The notes beneath the pieces are model-generated. The model was not told where the DNA came from and did no database searches. It was given only the letters and a program-made list of their open reading frames with translations. Positions 60,037 to 64,000 of a DNA stretch of 64,000 bases are shown here, one piece after another. The number at the start of each line of letters is the position of its first letter. Positions within the stretch are counted from its first letter, which is position 1. Origin of the DNA: DATBGO01 sp963785765 (GTDB taxonomy: Bacteria; Actinomycetota; Actinomycetes; Streptosporangiales; Streptosporangiaceae); assembly GCA_963785765.1 (NCBI GenBank), contig CAWAWM010000004.1, positions 1,054,001-1,118,000 of the forward strand, read 5' to 3'. A program made the translations under genes and the position numbers.

Positions 60037-61026
60037 TCAGGTGTCCCCTGGTGCCGGCCCGTCGGCCAGCCCGCTGAACAGCTCGGCATAGTCGTAAGCG
60101 GCCTCGGGCTTGGCGCGCACCGCCGCGTCGATCATCTTCGCGTCCTGGCCGATGAGGATCCGCCAGGCACCTGACCGCACCCCGTCGAGGATGACCGTCG
60201 CCGCCTCAGCCGCGCTGACCGGCGCCTTGTCCCGGAAGTCGGCGTTCGCCCGCACGAGCATCTGGCGCAGATCATCGGCTGACCCGCCCTCGGCCAGCAC
60301 GCCGGCGCTGATCAGGCTGGCCCGCACGGTACCGGGGATCAGCTCCTCCAGCTGGGCGTCGGTCATGTGCTCGGGCTCCGGCAGGCCACGGGCGCGAAAG
60401 CTGTTCGCAATGATGTCCGTGCCCACGTGCCCAGGGAACACGACGGCGACCCGGACATGCGGCGCGTTGACGCGCAGGTCCTCGATGAGCGCCTCCGAGA
60501 AGCCCCGCACGGCGAACTTGGCCGTGCTGTAGGCAGTCTGCGGCACGCCCGGGCCCAGCGACGCCCAGAAGCCGTTCACGCTGCTGGTGTTGACCAGAAC
60601 GCCCTCGCGGCTCGCGATCAGCAGCGGCAGGAACGCGCGGGCGCAGTAATAGACGCCCCACCAGTCGACGGCGAACGTCCGCTCCCACTCCTCGCGGCGG
60701 TCTTTGATGAAGCTGCTGCCGCCGCCGATGCCGGCGTTGCTGAAGACCAGGTCGACATGGTCGCTGCCATGACCGTCGAGCAGCTCATCGCGAAACCGCA
60801 GGACCTGCGGCTCGTCGCAGACGTCACAGGCATGGCCGGTAACCCGGACGCCGGGCGGGGCACCCGCCCGCGCCAGGGCCGCCGTCTCCTCGACGGTGCC
60901 GGCGTTCAGGTCGCAGGCCGCGACCGAGCAACCCTGCGCCGCAAGCTGGCGGACAAGCTCGCGGCCCATGCCCGAGCCACCGCCGGTCACTACCGCGAGC
61001 TTCCCGGTGAACGAGTCCACAGCCAC
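60037..61026 (-). CDS. Short-chain dehydrogenase/reductase, 329 aa
   Basis: An SDR with motif VVTGGGSGMGRELV, an acidic residue after strand 2 (VAACDLNAG) suggesting NAD(H), NAGIG, catalytic Ser in NTSSVNGFW, and YSTAKFAVRGFSEAL (Tyr, Lys). It is longer than classical SDRs; an extra C-terminal region (about residues 205-329) holds a helical domain (MTDAQLEELIPGTV..., RMLVRANADF-like) seen in a subgroup that acts on bulky substrates. GTG start 61026. Divergent from a small membrane protein across a 178-bp operator-rich promoter region. Confidence 0.86.
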   Translation of the reverse strand: MAVDSFTGKLAVVTGGGSGMGRELVRQLAAQGCSVAACDLNAGTVEETAALARAGAPPGVRVTGHACDVCDEPQVLRFRDELLDGHGSDHVDLVFSNAGIGGGSSFIKDRREEWERTFAVDWWGVYYCARAFLPLLIASREGVLVNTSSVNGFWASLGPGVPQTAYSTAKFAVRGFSEALIEDLRVNAPHVRVAVVFPGHVGTDIIANSFRARGLPEPEHMTDAQLEELIPGTVRASLISAGVLAEGGSADDLRQMLVRANADFRDKAPVSAAEAATVILDGVRSGAWRILIGQDAKMIDAAVRAKPEAAYDYAELFSGLADGPAPGDT

Positions 61027-61128
61027 GATGGTTACCTGCGGTGCCCTTGCTCGTCAACGCGCCGGCGAGCGCCCGCGACGAGTTTCAAGTGGTGACCGCC
61101 TCCCCTTGGCACGTCAGGGCGGCCGCCG

Positions 61129-61164
61129 TTGACTAGCACTATCAAAGTGCTATCATATTGATAG
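61129..61164 (+). promoter_or_regulatory. Sigma-70-type promoter overlaid by nested dyads
   Basis: TTGACT (61129-61134), a 16-bp spacer and TATCAT (61151-61156) form a good promoter reading toward the small gene at 61205. Dyad 1 is TAGCAC-7 nt-GTGCTA (61134-61152). Dyad 2 is CTATCA-TAT-TGATAG (61150-61164) and covers the -10 box. A repressor bound here would block the promoter, and possibly the divergent SDR gene. Confidence 0.75.
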
Positions 61165-61204
61165 GTGATCGGGTGGCCGACGCCACAGTCACAGGAGGCA
61201 TCCG

Positions 61205-61507
61205 ATGAACGGAGCCATGTTCGACTACACGCCCCTCGCCAACCTTCGGAAGGGTCCGCGCGAGTGGTGGCGAACTCCCCCGCGACCAGGCATCTACCGA
61301 CTGATCGCGCCATGGGAGTACCGTCACCTCCGCTTCGCTGGGGTTACGCGTATCGCCGGTGGCAGTATCGCGGCCGCGGCCGGGCTCATCTGCGTCGCGT
61401 ACTGCGTCTACGGATGGGCAGCCTTTTTCCTGGTTATCGGAGCACTGAATCTCGCGGGTGGCTACTGGTACCTCACCATCGATCGCTCCGCACCTGCCCG
61501 AACCTGA
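61205..61507 (+). CDS. Small membrane protein, 100 aa, unknown
   Basis: A 100-residue protein with two hydrophobic helices near the C-terminus (IAGGSIAAAAGLICVAYCVYGW and AAFFLVIGALNLAGGYWYL) and a basic, aromatic head (LRKGPREWWRTPPRPGIYRLIAPWEYRHLRFAGV). No family recognised. ATG 61205 with AGGAGG at 61193-61198. The strong promoter and dyads upstream show that it is a real, regulated gene. It is divergent from the SDR gene. Confidence 0.7.
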   Translation: MNGAMFDYTPLANLRKGPREWWRTPPRPGIYRLIAPWEYRHLRFAGVTRIAGGSIAAAAGLICVAYCVYGWAAFFLVIGALNLAGGYWYLTIDRSAPART

Positions 61508-61603
61508 GCCTGGTCAACGCCCGCCGGGGCGAGGAGCGGTCATCCGGCGGCGGGTGCCCAGGCCTGCGGTCGCTGCGGTGCGATCGTCTGGATGCGCAAC
61601 CGG

Positions 61604-62602
61604 CTACGCCGAGGGCGGCCGTGCTACCCGGGCCCCGGCGATCGGCGTGGGGGACAGCCGGCCGGGGTCCAGTTCCCGCATATCCGCGGGAGCACCAACG
61701 ATCAGCGGGTCCGGCTGGCCGACGGCATCATGATCCTTGCGGTCGTACTCGATGCCCGCGAGTAGGCTGCGCATGGCCTCCAGGCGGGCGCGTTTCTTGT
61801 CGTTGCTCCTGATCACGGTCCACGGCGCCACGGGCGTATGGGTGCGCTCGAACATCGTGACCTTGGCCGCGGTGTAGGCATCCCACTTGTCCAGCAAGGC
61901 GATATCGGTGGGGCTGAGCTTCCACTGCCGCACGGGGTCGATCTGCCGGATGGCGAACCTGGTTTGCTGCTCGCCCGGGGTGACGGAGAACCAGAATTTC
62001 GTCAGCGAGATACCGTCGTCCACCAGCAGCCGCTCGAACCTGGGCACCTCCTCGAGGAAGACCTCGCGCTGCTCGTCGGTGCAGAAGCCCATAACCTTCT
62101 CGACCCCGGCGCGGTTATACCAGGAACGGTCGAACAAGACCATCTCCCCCGCGGTCGGCAGGTGCGCCACGTAACGCTGGAAATACCATTCCCCCCGCTC
62201 ACGCTCGGTCGGGATATCGAGCGCGACAACCCGCGCGGACCGCGGATTCAGGTGCTCCATGAAGCGCTTGATGGTGCTGCCTTTGCCGGCTGCATCCCGG
62301 CCCTCAAAGATAACGACGAAGCGGCGACCCGTATCCTGCATCCAGTATTGCAGCTTGAGCAGCTCGACCTGGAGGATGCGTTTCGCATGATCGTATTCCT
62401 CGCGGCTCAGCCGCTCGTCATAAGGATAATCTTGCCGCCAGGTATCCACCATGCTGCCGTCGGCATTGCGGAGCACCGGGTCGTCCTCGTCTGAGTCATC
62501 CACCCATACGCCCGGCGGTATCACGCCTCTACGGCCCGGATCGTCCGCACCCGGATAGCCCGCGCGGGTCTGCATCTCGCCAGTCATACCGATCCCATCC
62601 AC
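61604..62602 (-). CDS. ppk2: Polyphosphate kinase 2 family protein
   Basis: A 332-residue PPK2 enzyme that phosphorylates nucleoside diphosphates (or monophosphates) with polyphosphate. Walker A is GRDAAGKGSTIKR, Walker B region LFDRSWYNRAGVEKVMGF, and lid TPGEQQTRFAIRQIDPVRQWKLSPTDIALLDKW. The N-terminal 75 residues are an acidic extension (WVDDSDEDDPVLRNADG). The domain count suggests the one-domain class I type. Start ATG 62602; ATG 62587 (MTGEMQ) is possible. Single gene. Confidence 0.9.
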   Translation of the reverse strand: MDGIGMTGEMQTRAGYPGADDPGRRGVIPPGVWVDDSDEDDPVLRNADGSMVDTWRQDYPYDERLSREEYDHAKRILQVELLKLQYWMQDTGRRFVVIFEGRDAAGKGSTIKRFMEHLNPRSARVVALDIPTERERGEWYFQRYVAHLPTAGEMVLFDRSWYNRAGVEKVMGFCTDEQREVFLEEVPRFERLLVDDGISLTKFWFSVTPGEQQTRFAIRQIDPVRQWKLSPTDIALLDKWDAYTAAKVTMFERTHTPVAPWTVIRSNDKKRARLEAMRSLLAGIEYDRKDHDAVGQPDPLIVGAPADMRELDPGRLSPTPIAGARVARPPSA

Positions 62603-62673
62603 GACCCTGTCTGTGCTGTGCTCTTACCCAGCATCGGGTCAACCCTGCCACTCAGCAGCCCAGATGGCGAGAT

Positions 62674-63006
62674 TCACCGCAAGTGCGCCGCCATCGCGCC
62701 ACCACCGACCCGCTGTCCCGCCGGGTGGAACTCCAGGGCCGATGCCTCCTGCTGGCCGAAGGTGATCACGATCTCCCTGCCGTTGGCATAGCTGACCACC
62801 GGCCGCTGCAGCATCTCACTCACCCTGCGGGCGACGCCCTGGAACAGCTCCACCTGGTCCGGCGTGTCGGCACTTACCCGGAACCGTCCGCGGGCGGCGA
62901 GCGCCTGGGCGACGATGGGGGCGAAGTTCGCCTCGCCCCTGGCCCTCTCCGCCGTGCTGAGCGGAGTGCGCTGGTAGGCGGGCTGCGTGCCGGGAGGGCG
63001 GGTCAT
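62674..63006 (-). CDS. Small conserved hypothetical protein, 110 aa
   Basis: A 110-residue soluble protein: a helical head (LSTAERARGEANFAPIVAQALAARGRFRV), then DTPDQVELFQGVARRVSEMLQRPVVSYANGREIVITFGQQ and an Ala/Gly tail. No family recognised. Start ATG 63006 was chosen over longer frames because AAGGAG lies just upstream. Divergent from the GalT-like gene, 97 bases away. Confidence 0.6.
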   Translation of the reverse strand: MTRPPGTQPAYQRTPLSTAERARGEANFAPIVAQALAARGRFRVSADTPDQVELFQGVARRVSEMLQRPVVSYANGREIVITFGQQEASALEFHPAGQRVGGGAMAAHLR

Positions 63007-63103
63007 CGCTGATCTCCTTATGATCGCCGGCCTCCCAGCATCCCATCGCTCCTCCCGCGCCGCTCCCTTCCGCACCCGGGCGGAACTCATTACGGTCGTC
63101 AAT

Positions 63104-64000
63104 GTGGTGGCGATTGAGTTCGAAGAACGAGATCTTGAGGCGAGAGTTCCTGATCTGGCCGCCGCCGGGACGTGGACCCGAGTGCGGCTGCGCTGGCGGC
63201 GGGACCCGCTGACGGGGGCGAGCGCCCGGATCCTCACCGGCGTGAAGCTCCAGCCTCCGAGCCGGCCGGACCTGGCTGACCTGGCGGTGAAGCCTGCCTT
63301 CTGCCCGTTCGACGCGGAACACCTGGAGAGGTCTACCTTCCCGTTCCCGGCTGACCTCACGACCGAAGGCCGGATCCGGCTCGGCCGGGCCGTGGTCGTG
63401 CCCAATATCTTGGCGTACGCGACCCACAGCGCCGTCGGGATCTATGATCCCGGGCGGCACTTCCTCGACCTCGATGACCTTACGCCATCGCTGATCGGGG
63501 ACGCTCTTGCCGCTATGGTCCGTCATGCTCAGGCGGTGCGGCGCCTGGACCCGTCGGCTCAGTGGAGTTCGATCAACGGCAACTACCTGCCGCCCGCGGG
63601 CGCGTCACTGGTTCATCCCCACCTGCAATCCGCTCACGACGCTTACGGCCTGACCCGCCAGCGCATTATGGTCGAGCAGTCCGGAGCATGGAAACAGCGC
63701 CATGGGTCCTACTGGACGGCCCTGGTCGAACAGGAAGCGGGCGGTCCCCGATGGGTGGGGCACATCGGCCGGGTTGCCTGGCTGACCCCCTTCGCACCAA
63801 GCGGGTTCCACGAGGTCTGGGGCGTGGTGAGCGGGGCGGCCGATGTGACCGAACTGACCGAGGACGACAGCCGGGCGCTGGGGCAGGGGCTCTCCCAGGT
63901 CCTGGCCGCCTTCAGGGCCTGGAACCTGGCCTCATTCAACCTCAGCGTGATCGGCGGCGGCCCGCAGGCCCAGGAGCACGGACATCAGGTGGTGCTCAAG
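63104..64000 (+). CDS. Galactose-1-phosphate uridylyltransferase-like protein (3' end beyond window)
   Basis: An open frame that runs off the window end; 299 codons are visible. It resembles GalT-type HIT-superfamily transferases: CPFDAEHLERSTFPFP (in place of the CPFC of classical GalT), SSINGNYLPPAGASLVHPHLQSAHD with an HPH motif near the nucleophile His, VWGVVSGAADVTELTEDDSRALGQGL, and SFNLSVIGGG near the edge. One Cys of the usual metal site is absent, so it may be a paralogue with another nucleotide-sugar or phosphate substrate. Start GTG 63104 has no clear ribosome site; ATG 63020 in the same frame is an alternative. Confidence 0.72.
   Translation, partial: MVAIEFEERDLEARVPDLAAAGTWTRVRLRWRRDPLTGASARILTGVKLQPPSRPDLADLAVKPAFCPFDAEHLERSTFPFPADLTTEGRIRLGRAVVVPNILAYATHSAVGIYDPGRHFLDLDDLTPSLIGDALAAMVRHAQAVRRLDPSAQWSSINGNYLPPAGASLVHPHLQSAHDAYGLTRQRIMVEQSGAWKQRHGSYWTALVEQEAGGPRWVGHIGRVAWLTPFAPSGFHEVWGVVSGAADVTELTEDDSRALGQGLSQVLAAFRAWNLASFNLSVIGGGPQAQEHGHQVVLK

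Overview
This is a high-GC window, almost certainly from an actinomycete. The evidence is the strong G/C third-position bias, frequent GTG starts, a WS/DGAT acyltransferase, an Acg-type nitroreductase relative, a DUF222/HNH gene, a RodZ-like HTH membrane protein and a mycobacterial-type mim/prm alkane monooxygenase cluster. The species cannot be fixed from sequence alone. No rRNA, tRNA, CRISPR array, integrase or transposase was seen. The window opens inside an MBL-fold hydrolase gene and closes inside a GalT-like gene.

Layout. 0-13.5 kb: MBL hydrolase end, patatin lipase, a large secreted GH15 glucodextranase-like enzyme with a 12-unit 15-bp repeat at its 5' end, a frameshifted DUF222/HNH gene, then a convergent lipid pair (WS/DGAT and acyl-CoA synthetase), a secreted Ig-like protein and a P-loop kinase-like protein. 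13.5-16.2 kb: SRPBCC protein, RodZ-like protein, DUF1801 protein and an unknown protein. 16.3-29.2 kb: the centrepiece, a propane/phenol-type soluble diiron monooxygenase locus in the order mimR (divergent), a small conserved protein, mimA, mimB, mimC, mimD, amidohydrolase, MIP18-like protein, alcohol dehydrogenase, dedicated GroEL and an Nramp metal importer. Two copies of the dyad GTCTCA-TGT-TGAGA(C/A) flank the small gene and are the obvious candidate MimR operators. 29.3-36.9 kb: ABM protein, nucleotide-sugar dehydrogenase, TetR regulator behind seven 16-bp repeats, a degenerate stand-alone receiver, an aldo/keto reductase with a 22-bp perfect palindrome upstream, a divergent DUF998/MarR pair sharing two overlapping palindromes, a small Cys/His protein, a remnant of a second aldo/keto reductase, and a frameshifted membrane protein. 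37-49 kb: arylsulfatase, flippase-like membrane protein, SDR, K+ channel and CorA-like transporter (overlapping genes), kinase-like protein, alpha/beta hydrolase, convergent cytosine permease and deaminase, acyl-CoA dehydrogenase. 49-64 kb: CBM48-like protein, Acg-like protein, RmlC-like epimerase, NAD-epimerase, aldo/keto reductase, DsbA-like protein, BrkB-like protein, a sacsin/GHKL-type ATPase, MmcQ-like protein, DUF4234 and DUF4232 proteins, an SDR divergent from a small membrane protein across an operator-rich promoter, PPK2, a small unknown protein and the GalT-like gene.

How they work together. The 16-29 kb block reads as one metabolic unit. MimR senses a substrate and activates mimABCD. 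The monooxygenase hydroxylates a short alkane, ketone or phenol-like substrate, MimG folds the hydroxylase, the alcohol dehydrogenase and amidohydrolase process products, and the Nramp importer may supply metal. The rest is mostly single genes and small pairs.

Three genes (DUF222/HNH, the 35.7 kb membrane protein, the arylsulfatase N-terminus) show one-base frame breaks in G/C-rich Pro/Ala-coding stretches, and the acyl-CoA synthetase runs on past its normal end. This points to either base-calling or assembly indels or real decay, so reading frames in such stretches should be treated with care.
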